Positions 1-10,970 of a DNA stretch of 64,000 nucleotides are shown piece by piece. The translations under genes and the position numbers were made by a program. The DNA is from SAR202 cluster bacterium (lineage in GTDB: Bacteria > Chloroflexota > Dehalococcoidia > Lucifugimonadales > UBA1123), in the NCBI GenBank assembly GCA_030752795.1, contig JASMDM010000010.1:1-64000 (forward strand). The letters run 5' to 3'. Positions within the stretch are counted from its first letter, which is position 1, and the number at the start of each line of letters is the position of its first letter. The notes beneath the pieces are model-generated. The model saw only the letters and a list, made by a program, of their open reading frames with translations. It made no database searches and was not told the origin of the DNA.

Positions 1-46
1 CTTTGTCGACGATTAATTGGGCGCGTTCAGTCGTGAAATCAAACAT
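1..46 (-). CDS. N-terminal fragment of a CDS running off the left edge (MFDFTTERAQLIVDK...)
   Basis: ATG on minus strand at 46 with an open frame to the window edge; only 15 aa visible. Confidence 0.3.
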   Translation of the reverse strand, partial: MFDFTTERAQLIVDK

Positions 47-198
47 GATTGAAAGAGACCTTTGACTCGAAACTGGCGGACGGTCGGGCTCGCAAACGCG
101 ATTGCGACCCGACTGATCGGGACGCTCACTAGGCCGTCGCTCGTAGAACCTTACAGTGGGTTCAGCGCAGTCTTCGGGTCACGAGATAGTCCTTCCGG

Positions 199-1665
199 TC
201 ACATCGCGGGCATGCTGCTCGCGGAACGAGGGAGGTTGGAGGCGCCCATCAGATACTGGTCGATGCCCCGCGCGGCTTCTCGGCCTTCGGCAATCGCCCA
301 GACGACGAGCGATTGACCTCGCGTCATGTCGCCGGCGGTGAAGATGCCGGGTACGCTGGTCATCTTGTTCTCATCAGATGCGACGTTGCCGCGCTGGTCG
401 AGCTCGACGCCGAGGTCGGTGAGCATTCCCTCGGGTTCAGGGTGAACGAAGCCCATGGCCAGGAACACGAGGTCCACGTCGAGTTCGAACTCGCTGCCAG
501 GGATTTCGATCATAGCCGGACGGCCGGTGGCGTCGGGCGGTCCCCATTCCAGCCGGACGGCGTGAAGCTTTTCGAGCTTGCCGTCTGTGCCGGTGAATTT
601 CTTCGTAAGAATGTTGAATTCGAGATTCCCGCCTTCTTCTTGCGAAGAGGACGTCCTGAGGATCACCGGCCACTTGGGCCAAGGTTGGTTCTCCGGGCGT
701 TCGGTTGGCAGTTGCGGCAACAACTCAAGTTGATGCACGACCGCGGCGCCCTGTCGATGTGCGGTGCCAAGGCAGTCGGAGCCAGTGTCGCCGCCGCCGA
801 GCACCACCACGTTTTTGCCCTCGGCGGAGATTCGCTCCGAGTCCGGGATGTCCTGCCCAGCGTTGACGCGGTTCTGTTGAGGAAGGTACCCCATGGCCTG
901 GTAAACGCCGGTCAGCTCGCGGCCTGGGATCGGGAGATCTCGACCTACGGTGCTGCCGCCGGTCAGGCAGACAGCGTCGAACTCGGTTTTCAGGCTTGCC
1001 GACGGATAATCCCGCCCGACGTTGACGCCGGTCTTGAAGACGACGCCCTCGGCCTCCATCTGATCTACTCGCCTTTGGACGACATCTTTGCCAAGCTTGA
1101 AGTCCGGGATGCCGAATCGCAAGAGACCGCCGATGGCTTCGTTGCGCTCGAACACCGTGACGGTGTGCCCAGCTCGATTGAGCTGCATGGCGGTCGCTAG
1201 CCCCGCGGGACCCGATCCGACCACGGCGATTTTCTTACCGGTCCGAATGGCTGGCGGTTGCGGAACGATCCAGCCCTCTTTCCAGCCACGGTCCGCGATC
1301 GCCTTTTCGATGTACTCGATGGTGACTGGGTCGTGGTTGATGTTCAGCACGCACGACGCCTCGCACGGCGCCGCACAAACGCGGCCAGTGAACTCGGGGA
1401 AATTGTTGGTGGATTGCAGCTCGTAGAGCGCTTCCTGCCACCGGCTCCGATACACAAGGTCGTTGAAATCGGGGATGATGTTGCCCAGCGGGCACCCGCT
1501 CATGCAGAACGGCACCGCGCAGTTCATGCATCGCGCGCCCTGATCGCAAGCGGCCTGCTCGCTCCAGTCGCTGTAGAATTCACGCCAATGATTTATGCGA
1601 TCCGCAGCGGCTTCCCGGGACAACGGCTTTCGCCCGAGTTCCTTGAATCCTGTTACTTTACCCAT
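199..1665 (-). CDS. gltD: Glutamate synthase small subunit (NADPH, FAD/Fe-S)
   Basis: 488 aa; CxxxxCPxxC Fe-S motifs, GSGPAGLA and GGGDTGSDC nucleotide-binding motifs. Confidence 0.95.
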   Translation of the reverse strand: MGKVTGFKELGRKPLSREAAADRINHWREFYSDWSEQAACDQGARCMNCAVPFCMSGCPLGNIIPDFNDLVYRSRWQEALYELQSTNNFPEFTGRVCAAPCEASCVLNINHDPVTIEYIEKAIADRGWKEGWIVPQPPAIRTGKKIAVVGSGPAGLATAMQLNRAGHTVTVFERNEAIGGLLRFGIPDFKLGKDVVQRRVDQMEAEGVVFKTGVNVGRDYPSASLKTEFDAVCLTGGSTVGRDLPIPGRELTGVYQAMGYLPQQNRVNAGQDIPDSERISAEGKNVVVLGGGDTGSDCLGTAHRQGAAVVHQLELLPQLPTERPENQPWPKWPVILRTSSSQEEGGNLEFNILTKKFTGTDGKLEKLHAVRLEWGPPDATGRPAMIEIPGSEFELDVDLVFLAMGFVHPEPEGMLTDLGVELDQRGNVASDENKMTSVPGIFTAGDMTRGQSLVVWAIAEGREAARGIDQYLMGASNLPRSASSMPAM

Positions 1666-1836
1666 TTTTGGTTATGTTTCCCGTGTGTGATTGAGTTTGA
1701 CCTGGCGCAACTGGTCCTGTTGAGGCTGAAGTGCCGACGTTGGTCTCGGTACACGTTGTGATCGATCGGATCCAGTGTGGCGCGATGTCGCCGCAATCGA
1801 TCCAGACCGCCAGAGGTCTTCATGCCGCGACAAGGT

Positions 1837-1867
1837 CGTAGGGGAGGGTTTGAAATCCTCCCCTACG
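1837..1867. repeat. Perfect 11-bp inverted repeat (CGTAGGGGAGG-N9-CCTCCCCTACG)
   Basis: Read directly; intergenic between gltD and gltB. Confidence 0.8.
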
Positions 1868-2028
1868 GGATTAGACACTGCGTAGGGGGTCGAATGCATT
1901 GCTGGCGCCAAATCTGTCATCTTATTACACCGAATGTTGTCGAACGTGACCATCTCAAAGAACTTCGCACAGAGCGCACCCGACAATGCAATGCGTTAAT
2001 CGGGCCGCGTTCAGCGGCGCCCTAGTCG

Positions 2029-5000
2029 TCAGATGCCGCGTCGGCGCGCCGCCAGCACGGCTTTGTACGCTCTGGGCATGATTTTGACGAACCGGCCTTG
2101 CATGTCGTGCCAGTCGGCGAGGACGCGTCGGGCGTTCTCGCTTCCCGTGAAGCGTAGGTGATCTTCGATCATGCGCTTGACGGCATCGATGTCGTCAACG
2201 TCGATCAGCGGATCGAGATCGACCATCTCGGTGTTGCACAGGTCCGCGAACAGCCCGTGCTCGTCCAGGACGTACGCTTCACCGCCGCTCATTCCAGCGG
2301 CGAAGTTGCGGCCGGTCGCGCCGAGCACGACGACTCGCCCGTGGGTCATGTATTCGCAACCGTGGTCGCCGACGCCCTCCACCACGGCTTCGGCGCCGCT
2401 GTTGCGGACGCAGAACCGCTCGCCCGCGATGCCGCGGATGAACACTTTACCGGATGTCGCGCCGTACAGCGCCGTGTTGCCTATCACGATGTTGTCTTCG
2501 GGTACGAAACTCGAACTAGACGGCGGCTTGATGATCACTTTGCCGCCGGACAGCCCTTTGCAGAAGTAGTCGTTGGCGTCGCCATCGACGTTCATGGTGA
2601 CGCCTGCCGCAAGGAACGCCGCGAAGCTCTGGCCCGCGGAGCCCGCGAAATTGATCGTCACCGTGTCTTCGGGCAGGGCTTCTTCGCCGTATCTTCTTGC
2701 GATGTTGTAGCTCAGGGTAGTGCCGACCGTTCGATTCGAGTTGTTGATCGGCAGGTCGAGCGCGACCGACCGTTTGTTCTCGAGCGCGTCCATGCTGAGT
2801 TCGATGAGTTTGTTGTCGAGCGCCTTGTCGAGTCCGTGGTCCTGACCCTCACAGCAGAACGTCGCGATGTCATCAGGCACCTCCGGCTTCGTCAGAAGAT
2901 TCGAAAAGTCGAGTCCCTTGGCCTTCCAGTGGTCGATTGCCTGACTAGTGTCGAGTCGATCCACGCGACCGACCATCTCGTTGATGGTGCGGAACCCGAT
3001 TTTGGCCATGATCTCACGGAGCTCTTCGGCCACGAAGAAGAAGTAGTTGATTACGTACTCAGGTTGTCCTGTGAACTTGGCCCTTAGCTCGGGGTCTTGG
3101 GTCGCGATGCCCACCGAGCAGGTATTCAGGTGACATTTGCGAAGCATGATGCAACCCATCGTGATCAGCGGACCGGTCGCCATTCCGAACTCTTCGGCCC
3201 CGAGAAGGCAGGCGATCGCAACGTCGCGTCCGGTCTTCACGCCACCGTCGGCTTGGACCACGATGCGCCCACGAAGGTCGTTTTGCACGAGAACCTGCTG
3301 GGTCTCGGCGATTCCAAGCTCCCAGGGCAGTCCGGCGTGCTTGATCGACGACTCCGGGGAGGCGCCCGTGCCGCCGCCGTCTCCGCTGATCAGAACGACG
3401 TCGCCATGCCCTTTCGATACGCCAGCCGCGATGGTGCCCACGCCGGCTTCGGCCACGAGTTTGACGTGGATGCGAGCGCTGGGATTGGAGTTCTTGAGGT
3501 CGTGGATGAGCTGCGCCAGATCCTCGATCGAGTAGATGTCGTGGTGCGGCGGCGGCGAGATGAGCTCGACGCCAGGGGTCGAATTCCGGACCCAGCCGAT
3601 GTACTCGTCGACTTTGTGCCCCGGTAATTGTCCGCCTTCGCCGGGCTTGGAGCCCTGTGCCATCTTGATCTGAAGGTCCGCCGCGTTCGCCAGGTAATTG
3701 GACGTCACGCCGAATCGCCCGGAAGCGACCTGCTTGATTGCGCTGTTGCGAGAGTCGCCGTTGGCGTCCGGGACGTACCGGCGGTAGTCCTCACCGCCCT
3801 CACCCGTGTTCGAGCGGGCTTGGATGCGGTTCATGGCGATGCCCATGGTCTCGTGGGCCTCGCGGCTGATGGATCCCAGTGATATCGCGCCGGTGGCGAA
3901 ACGTTTGACGATCTCAGAAGCAGACTCTACCTCGTCCAGCGGAATCGGCTGGTCGAGCGACTTGAACTCCAGCAGTCCTCGGATAGTGCACAGGTTCTGC
4001 GAGTAGCTGTTGGCGTATTCGGCGTATTGCTGATACGTATCCCAGCTATTGGTCCGCGCAGCGTCTTGCAGGGTGGCGATGGTCGAGGCGTTCCACATGT
4101 GGTACTCGCCGTCGCGCCTCCACTGGTATTGCCCGCCCACACCGAGCCGCATGTTGCCGTTGACGGCGTGCTCCGGATATGCGAACGAGTGACGCCGCCT
4201 GGATTCCTCTTCGATCTGATCCAGCCCAATGCCGCCGATTCTGGATGGCGTCCAGGAGAAATACCGGTCGATCAGATCCCGGTTCAGACCCACGGCCTCG
4301 AAGATCTGAGCGCCGCGATAGCTCTGGATCGTCGAGATGCCCATCTTGGACATGATCTTGACAACGCCTTTGTGCGACGCCTTGATGAAGTTCTTCACCA
4401 CGGCGTCATAATCGACGGGCGTCTCGAACGTGTTCTCTCGAGACATGTCGGCCAGAGTCTCGAACGCGAGGTACGGGTTGACTGCGCCGGCGCCGTACCC
4501 AATGAGCAACGCGAAATGCGCCACTTCCCGGGGCTCTCCGGACTCGACGAGGATCCCGACCTTGGTCCGCGTCCCTTCCCTGATCAGATGGTGGTGCACG
4601 CCAGCCGTGGCCAGCAAGCTTGGAATCGGGGCGTTCTTCGAGTCGACGCCTCGGTCCGAGAGAATCAGGATCGAGCAGCCTTCTTCTATCGCCCGCGACG
4701 CAGCGTCGCACAGCTCGTCTATCGCCTTGCGCATCAAACCTGCGGAGCTGGGATCGAATAGCGTCGACAACGTCTTGGCCCGCATGCCGTTAACGTCGAT
4801 CGCCCTGATCTTTTCGATCTCGTCGTTGGTGAGGACAGGCTCGGTGATCGTTAGCTGGCGAGAGTGCTCGGGGGTTTCGTCGAACAGGTTCTGCTCACAG
4901 CCGATCATCGCCCTGGTGGACGTTACGAGCTCCTCGCGGATAGCGTCCAGCGGCGGGTTGCTGACTTGGGCGAAAAGCTGCTTGAAGTAGTTGAACAACA

Positions 5001-6549
5001 CCGGCGACTTCTCGGACAGCACCGCCAGCGGCGCGTCGTTGCCCATGGACCCGGTCGGTTCCGTGCCGTTGACCGCCATCGGACCGAGGATCATGCGCAG
5101 GTCTTCGAGGCTATACCCGAAGGCGGCTTGCCTACTGACCAGCGTGTCGAAGTCAGGCTCCTGGCCGGTTGTCGGCAGCGGCAACTCAGCCAACCGCATC
5201 GAGTTCGCCCGTAGCCACTCCCCGTAGGGTTGCTGACTCGCCAGCGACGCCTTGAGCTCGGCGTCTTGGACAATCTCGCCCCGCTCGGTGTCCAGCAGGA
5301 ACATGCGGCCAGGATAGATGCGTTCCTTGTAGAGCACCTTTTCCGGCGGGACGCTCAACACTCCGGTTTCCGAACCCATAACCAGAAGATCGTCCGTGGT
5401 CACGAGGTAGCGACAGGGGCGCAGTCCGTTTCGGTCCAACACCGCGCAGACCTTGGCGCCGTCGCTGCCGATCACAAGCGCCGGCCCGTCCCACGGCTCC
5501 ATCATGCTGGAGTGGTACTCGTAAAAATCGCGCTTGGCCTGGTCCATCGGAATGTGGTCGCCCCAAGCCTCGGGGATGAGCATCATCATCGCGTGCTCGA
5601 GTGACCGACCGGTGGCCAGCAACAGCTCTAAGGCATTGTCCAACACGGCGGTGTCGCTTTGACCGGAACCGATGATGGGCAGCAGTTTCGCGAGGTCGTT
5701 GCCCAGCAACGAAGATTTGAAGTTCTTCTCGCGCGCGGTCATCCAGTTGATGTTGCCGCGCAGAGTGTTGATCTCCCCGTTGTGGACGACCATTCGATAC
5801 GGGTGGGCCAGCCGCCAAGTCCCGAGGGTGTTGGTCGAGAACCTCGAATGCACCAAAGCGAAAGACGAGACCAATCGTTCGTCAGTCAGATCGTGGTAAA
5901 AGCTTTGGAGCTGGTAGGCCAAAATCAGCCCTTTATAGACCACCTTGTTCGTCGAAAAACTGCAAACGTAAAAGTTCGGCTCTTTCTCGGCCACGGCAGC
6001 CTCAATCAACCGACGAATGACGTACAGCTTCAGTTCGAAACTGGATTGGTCGTGAATCTCATCGGATCTGCCGACAAGAAATTGGCGTATCGACGGCATG
6101 ACTCTGGCGGACAATGTGCCTATCTGGTCGGGGGAGACCGGTACGTCGCGCCACCCCAGAAAGGTCTGCCCCTCGGAGCGCACCACTTGCTCCACCATGT
6201 TCTCGCACATGATGCGCTCTGCGCTGTCGGTTGGCATGAACGACATGCCAAGGCCGTACGCGCCTGGCTCCGGAACAGATACGCCGGTTTTGGCGAACTC
6301 GTGGACCAGGAAATCGTGCGGCATCTGGATTAGGATGCCGGCGCCGTCGCCGGTCTCGGGGTCTGCTCCGGCCGCCCCACGGTGTCCAAGGTTCACCAAA
6401 ACTTCGATGCCTTGATCGATGACGGAATGAGACTTTCGGCCTTTCACGTTGGCAACGAGGCCTACCCCGCAGGCGTCGTGCTCGAACGCCGGGTCGTACA
6501 GTCCGCCGGAGACCGTCGGTGTGTATTCTTTGTTGTAACTGTGTGCCAT
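2029..6549 (-). CDS. gltB: Glutamate synthase large subunit
   Basis: 1506 aa; N-terminal amidotransferase (Cys after propeptide, HDACGVGLVA), FMN/Fe-S and GXGXG domains. Confidence 0.97.
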   Translation of the reverse strand: MAHSYNKEYTPTVSGGLYDPAFEHDACGVGLVANVKGRKSHSVIDQGIEVLVNLGHRGAAGADPETGDGAGILIQMPHDFLVHEFAKTGVSVPEPGAYGLGMSFMPTDSAERIMCENMVEQVVRSEGQTFLGWRDVPVSPDQIGTLSARVMPSIRQFLVGRSDEIHDQSSFELKLYVIRRLIEAAVAEKEPNFYVCSFSTNKVVYKGLILAYQLQSFYHDLTDERLVSSFALVHSRFSTNTLGTWRLAHPYRMVVHNGEINTLRGNINWMTAREKNFKSSLLGNDLAKLLPIIGSGQSDTAVLDNALELLLATGRSLEHAMMMLIPEAWGDHIPMDQAKRDFYEYHSSMMEPWDGPALVIGSDGAKVCAVLDRNGLRPCRYLVTTDDLLVMGSETGVLSVPPEKVLYKERIYPGRMFLLDTERGEIVQDAELKASLASQQPYGEWLRANSMRLAELPLPTTGQEPDFDTLVSRQAAFGYSLEDLRMILGPMAVNGTEPTGSMGNDAPLAVLSEKSPVLFNYFKQLFAQVSNPPLDAIREELVTSTRAMIGCEQNLFDETPEHSRQLTITEPVLTNDEIEKIRAIDVNGMRAKTLSTLFDPSSAGLMRKAIDELCDAASRAIEEGCSILILSDRGVDSKNAPIPSLLATAGVHHHLIREGTRTKVGILVESGEPREVAHFALLIGYGAGAVNPYLAFETLADMSRENTFETPVDYDAVVKNFIKASHKGVVKIMSKMGISTIQSYRGAQIFEAVGLNRDLIDRYFSWTPSRIGGIGLDQIEEESRRRHSFAYPEHAVNGNMRLGVGGQYQWRRDGEYHMWNASTIATLQDAARTNSWDTYQQYAEYANSYSQNLCTIRGLLEFKSLDQPIPLDEVESASEIVKRFATGAISLGSISREAHETMGIAMNRIQARSNTGEGGEDYRRYVPDANGDSRNSAIKQVASGRFGVTSNYLANAADLQIKMAQGSKPGEGGQLPGHKVDEYIGWVRNSTPGVELISPPPHHDIYSIEDLAQLIHDLKNSNPSARIHVKLVAEAGVGTIAAGVSKGHGDVVLISGDGGGTGASPESSIKHAGLPWELGIAETQQVLVQNDLRGRIVVQADGGVKTGRDVAIACLLGAEEFGMATGPLITMGCIMLRKCHLNTCSVGIATQDPELRAKFTGQPEYVINYFFFVAEELREIMAKIGFRTINEMVGRVDRLDTSQAIDHWKAKGLDFSNLLTKPEVPDDIATFCCEGQDHGLDKALDNKLIELSMDALENKRSVALDLPINNSNRTVGTTLSYNIARRYGEEALPEDTVTINFAGSAGQSFAAFLAAGVTMNVDGDANDYFCKGLSGGKVIIKPPSSSSFVPEDNIVIGNTALYGATSGKVFIRGIAGERFCVRNSGAEAVVEGVGDHGCEYMTHGRVVVLGATGRNFAAGMSGGEAYVLDEHGLFADLCNTEMVDLDPLIDVDDIDAVKRMIEDHLRFTGSENARRVLADWHDMQGRFVKIMPRAYKAVLAARRRGI

Positions 6550-6704
6550 AGGTGTTGGTCGCCCGTTCCGCCCCTGTGGAGCCGCCAGTCAACGCGCTGA
6601 CGATGCATCGTCGTTGCCGTCGTGAGACCGTTGACCGAGCTCGCTGAAATCGGCTGATCCGATTCGCACTCAAGTATCGTGCGGTCGACTCGCAGCATCG
6701 GTCG

Positions 6705-8039
6705 TCAAAGGTTCGGCAGGTATCGCATTATCTCGTAGTCTGTTACGTGGGATCTGTAACGTTCCCACTCGATCTTTTTGTTTTCGATGAAGCTGTCAAA
6801 AACCAGGTCTCCAAGGGCGTCCCGCACCATTTCACTGTTTTCGGTGATCGAGATGGCCTCCCAAAGGTTGCCTGGCAGCGATTGTATTTCTCGCTCATTT
6901 CTCTCGGCCGCTGTCATGTCGTAAACGTTGGATGCCGAGGGCGGCGGCAACTCGAGCTCCTTGTCGATGCCTTCGAGTCCGGCCGCGAGCATGACGCTGA
7001 ATGCCAGATACGGGTTCGCAGCCGGATCGGGCGCGCGATATTCGATGCGCCGCGACTCCTCGCGCCCGGGTTTGTACGCCGGAACTCGCACCAGGTCGGA
7101 TCGATTAACCGTGGCCCAGGAGACAAAAGTCGGCGCTTCGTAGTTGGGCACGAGACGTTTGTAGGAGTTCACCCACTGGTTCGTAATCGCCGTGATCTCG
7201 CGGGCGTGCGCCAACAAACCGGCGATGAAGTGCCGCGCCACGTCCGAAAGCCGGTCCACGTCCTCGCCGTCGTAGAATGCGTTGCGTCCGCCCTTGAACA
7301 GGGATTGATGCGTATGCATCCCATTGCCGTTGAACGATGCGATCGGTTTGGGCATGAACGAGGCGAAGCAGCCGTGCCTCTGAGCGATCTCTTTGACGAC
7401 CACTCTGTAAGTCATGACCGTGTCGGCCATGGTCATGGCGTCGGTGTGCCGGAGATCGATCTCGTGCTGGCTCGGGGCCACTTCGTGGTGGCTCTGCTCG
7501 ACCGGAATGCCGAGTTCCTCCAGCATGAGGACCGTTTCACGCCGCAGGTCCGTAGCCTGGTTCGTGGCGTCCTGGTCGAAATATCCGCCCCGGTCCAGCG
7601 GCTCAGCACTGGTAGAGTCTTTGAAGTAGAAATATTCGAGCTCGGGCCCGACGTAATACGTGAAGCCCAGGCTCGCGGCGCGTTCTATGTTGCGCCGGAG
7701 CACCCACCGGGGGTCACCTTTAAACGCGGCTTCGTCCGGCGTGACGATATCGCAAAACATCCGAGCGACCGCGTTGGACCGGGGACGCCACGGGAGCAGG
7801 CTGAACGTGTTGGGGTCAGGAAGGGCGTAGAGGTCTTTCTCCTCGGCGCGAGCGAACCCTTCGATCGCCGAGCCGTCGAAGCCCATGCCTCGGGTCAGGG
7901 CGGCCTCGAGCTCCTCGGATGTGATCGCAAACCCTTTGAGGCTACCGAGGATGTCCGTGAACCAAAGCCGGATGAACTTTACGTCACCGTCTTTGGCCTC
8001 TTTGAGAGCGTATTCAATTGCCTGGTCTCGGTCTACCAT
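6705..8039 (-). CDS. glnA: Glutamine synthetase type I (444 aa)
   Basis: GFDGSAIEGF, GPELEYF, GNGMHTHQS, NRSDLVRVP motifs. Confidence 0.95.
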   Translation of the reverse strand: MVDRDQAIEYALKEAKDGDVKFIRLWFTDILGSLKGFAITSEELEAALTRGMGFDGSAIEGFARAEEKDLYALPDPNTFSLLPWRPRSNAVARMFCDIVTPDEAAFKGDPRWVLRRNIERAASLGFTYYVGPELEYFYFKDSTSAEPLDRGGYFDQDATNQATDLRRETVLMLEELGIPVEQSHHEVAPSQHEIDLRHTDAMTMADTVMTYRVVVKEIAQRHGCFASFMPKPIASFNGNGMHTHQSLFKGGRNAFYDGEDVDRLSDVARHFIAGLLAHAREITAITNQWVNSYKRLVPNYEAPTFVSWATVNRSDLVRVPAYKPGREESRRIEYRAPDPAANPYLAFSVMLAAGLEGIDKELELPPPSASNVYDMTAAERNEREIQSLPGNLWEAISITENSEMVRDALGDLVFDSFIENKKIEWERYRSHVTDYEIMRYLPNL

Positions 8040-8215
8040 AAAATAAACGCTCGGTCAGGCTGGAGACTGATCGGCGGAACCCCTCGCGCATTCCGTTGTT
8101 GGCTTCCGTGACATCCTTGGCGTCCTCGCGGATTGGTCGTCCCGAGGATGCGTTGGGACATCGCGCCACGGAGCCTGGATTTATGCGCGGCCACGCGGGG
8201 CACTACGAAGACCTG

Positions 8216-8236
8216 CCGTCGCAAAATCTGCGACGG
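8216..8236. repeat. Perfect 8-bp hairpin (CCGTCGCA-AAATC-TGCGACGG)
   Basis: Read directly; between the two glnA genes. Confidence 0.7.
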
Positions 8237-8269
8237 AAAATCTCTCGAAATATAACAATCTGCGCCTGT

Positions 8270-8300
8270 GGTGTCAATTTTTCGGACCACAATTGACGCC
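8270..8300. repeat. 10-bp hairpin (GGTGTCAATT-N11-AATTGACGCC)
   Basis: Read directly; one G-U pair; about 75 nt past the stop of the 8375..9811 glnA. Confidence 0.7.
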
Positions 8301-8374
8301 CACGGGGCATCGCGCTGAGATCGCGATGCCCCGAATGGCGGCGTCATGAATGCCGGCGACGACCGGCCTGGTCT

Positions 8375-9811
8375 TTAGGCGTCGAAGTACAGGAAGAACT
8401 CGTACGGATGAGGGCGAAGCCTCATCGGGTCGAGCTCGTTGGTGCGCTTGTAATCGAGGTAAGTTTCGATCAGGTCGGAAGTGAACACGTCTCCGGCGAG
8501 CAGGAACTCGCTGTCCGCCTCCAGTGCGTCCAGAACCGCGTCCAAGCTGCCGGGCACCTGTTCTACGTTCGCAGCTTCTTCAGGCGAGAGATCGTAGAGG
8601 TCCACGTCGAGCGGGACTCCCGGGTCGATCTCGTTGCGGATGCCGTCAATGCCCGCAAGAAGCATCGCGGGGAACGCCAGATACGGGTTGGCCGTCGGGT
8701 CCGGGCACCTGAACTCGATGCGCTTCGAGTTGGGTGTGTCGAAGTATGCCGGGATTCGGCAGCATGCGCTGCGGTTTCGGGCCGAGTACGCCAGGTTGAC
8801 CGGGGCCTCGAAGCCGGGCACCAGCCGGCGATAAGAGTTCGTCGTGGGCGCCGCGAAAGCCAGCAACGCGGGTGCGTGCTTCAGCAGGCCGCCGATGTAG
8901 TACTTCATCGTGTCGCTCATGTGAGCGTAGCCTTCGCCGTAGAAGATGTTCTTGCCGTCTTTCCAGATGCTCTGGTGGGTGTGCATGCCCGTGCCGTTGT
9001 CGCCGAAGAGCGGTTTGGGCATGAACGTCGCGATCTTGCCGTACCTGGCTGCCACGTTCTTGAGCAGGTATTTGTAGTACATCACGTTATCGGCTGTTTG
9101 AGTCAGCGTGTCGAACACGATGTCGATCTCGCCTTGGCCGGCCGTCGCGACCTCGTGGTGGTGCTTTTCGATTTTGATGCCGAACTTCTGCATCTCGATC
9201 ACGGCCTCCGAGCGGAGGTCGGAGAGGGTGTCCATGGGCGGCGCAGGGAAGTAACCTTCTTTGTGCCTCGGACGAAATCCCTGGCCCAGTCCGCCATCGA
9301 CACGTTCGGCTTTGCCGGAGTTCCAGATGCCTTCATCCGAATCCACGTGGTAGAAGCCTTCGTTCGCCGTCTGGTCGAAACGAGCGGAATCGAAAATGAA
9401 GAACTCAAGCTCGGGACCCCAGAAGCTCTGGTCGCCGATGCCAGTCGACTTCAGGTATTCCTCGGCCTTGTGGGCGATGTAGCGCGGGTCCCGAGAATAC
9501 GCCTCGCCGGTGAGCGGATCCCGGATGTCGCAAATGAGGCTCAGAGTCTTGGTGTCATAGACCGGGTCGATATTCGCGGTGGTTGGATCAGGCACGAGGA
9601 GCATGTCGCTCTCGTGGATCGCCTGGAATCCCCTGATGCTCGACCCGTCGAATCCGGTCCCTTCCGCGAACAGGTCCTCGGTGATTTCGCTGGGCGGGAT
9701 GGCCAAATGCTGCATGGTGCCGGGCATGTCGACAAATTTCAGGTCGATCATCTCGATACCTTGGTCTTTGACCATCTTGACTACGTCTTTGCCTGTGATC
9801 GCATCTGCCAT
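8375..9811 (-). CDS. glnA: Glutamine synthetase type I (second paralog, ~478 aa)
   Basis: [31 protein letters not shown] start; [27 protein letters not shown], adenylylation-region like C-terminus; start chosen at 9811 rather than 9949. Confidence 0.95.
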   Translation of the reverse strand: MADAITGKDVVKMVKDQGIEMIDLKFVDMPGTMQHLAIPPSEITEDLFAEGTGFDGSSIRGFQAIHESDMLLVPDPTTANIDPVYDTKTLSLICDIRDPLTGEAYSRDPRYIAHKAEEYLKSTGIGDQSFWGPELEFFIFDSARFDQTANEGFYHVDSDEGIWNSGKAERVDGGLGQGFRPRHKEGYFPAPPMDTLSDLRSEAVIEMQKFGIKIEKHHHEVATAGQGEIDIVFDTLTQTADNVMYYKYLLKNVAARYGKIATFMPKPLFGDNGTGMHTHQSIWKDGKNIFYGEGYAHMSDTMKYYIGGLLKHAPALLAFAAPTTNSYRRLVPGFEAPVNLAYSARNRSACCRIPAYFDTPNSKRIEFRCPDPTANPYLAFPAMLLAGIDGIRNEIDPGVPLDVDLYDLSPEEAANVEQVPGSLDAVLDALEADSEFLLAGDVFTSDLIETYLDYKRTNELDPMRLRPHPYEFFLYFDA

Positions 9812-10602
9812 GCCATGACTCTCCTTGTCGATCTGATTACGGAAACTGTTGCAGCGAACTTGCGTGAACAAATCGCCCACGCCTCGCACATCACCGAACC
9901 GGCTCCATGAGCTTCCAATGGAAACATCGCGAGTGGCGAAGAAGACCAAACCCGATGGCTGAGAACCGGCGTACTAGATCCAACGTGGGATTATTTCGGT
10001 TGTCCCGCCGCCGGCTGGACGCATTGACGTACGAGCACAGGGCAAGAATCCGCGACATTCGCGGGGCGGTTACCCTTGCCGGTCCATAACCAAGCGCTCG
10101 AGATTAGTGCGATCGAATGGAAACTCCGACGAACGCCACGCCGTCCGGAACAGTGACCGTGTCAGTTTATCCCGGCGTCTTGCTCGCTCGCAAGTGGCGC
10201 CACCGAAAACCGAGACCCGCCGTACCATATCCACCGTAATCCAAATTATGAGGCATCGATGTTTCGGACGTGTTTCCCAGATGTTAAATCTTTGTTACAT
10301 GCCTACGTGGGTTCCTTTGAATCAAGGGATATCGCGATCTCACAGGCGACGAACGTGTCGCCGAAAAGCCCGTATAGGGCACGCTGGTTCCGCCAGGTTC
10401 GTTCATCCCAAATGATGAGCGGCATTGTAGACCGTCAGCGAAAGTGGGGCACATTTGGGCCTGAAATTAAGAGAGACAATCGGTAGGTAGAGCGATCTCC
10501 TGACAGAGGGATAGAAAGTCCTCTGGAAGGAGCAGCAGTGACTGAGAACACAGAAGATAAGAACCAGACTGCTGAAGAACGGAGCCAGGACACCAGAGGA
10601 TT

Positions 10603-10768
10603 CGTTAATCGTCTGATCTCCTCGGAGAGCTGCCAAGGCTACCTTCGCCCTGAACGTTGCACCGTACTTCCTACGTGATTGCTTCATGCCCTGCTCCTTC
10701 CATCTCGGTCATCTTAGGAGCCTGACGGTAGCTTAACCACCTGTCCAGTTTTCGGGGTCCACCTCAGC
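10603..10768 (-). mobile_element. IS3-family left-end remnant: terminal inverted repeat plus ~29 aa of transposase OrfA
   Basis: Minus-strand peptide MKQSRRKYGATFRAKVALAALRGDQTINE typical of IS3 OrfA N-terminus, then homology is lost; upstream TGAGGTGGACCCCGAAAACTGGACAG resembles IS3-type ends. Confidence 0.65.
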
Positions 10769-10900
10769 GGCGCTCAGTGGTACAGTTTTGCTCCGCACCA
10801 CTGGTACACTTTCCCGCCGCCCGTGACAGATGCGCGCGACCGGCGGGCCGCTCATACAGGCCGCCGGATCTTCCATCGCCTCGATAATTCGCCGCTTGTT

Positions 10901-10929
10901 TTGACAGGGCACACCGGTCAAATTACAAT
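10901..10929 (+). promoter_or_regulatory. Sigma70-type promoter (TTGACA-17-TACAAT)
   Basis: Exact spacing read from sequence; ~40 nt upstream of the ATG at 10971. Confidence 0.75.
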
Positions 10930-10970
10930 GCGGTGTACGATCATCCGACTGTGCGAAGGAGTGGCGGCGA

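Noticed and set aside
8408-9910. 500-aa plus-strand ORF
   Set aside because: Antisense shadow of glnA with no recognisable domain.
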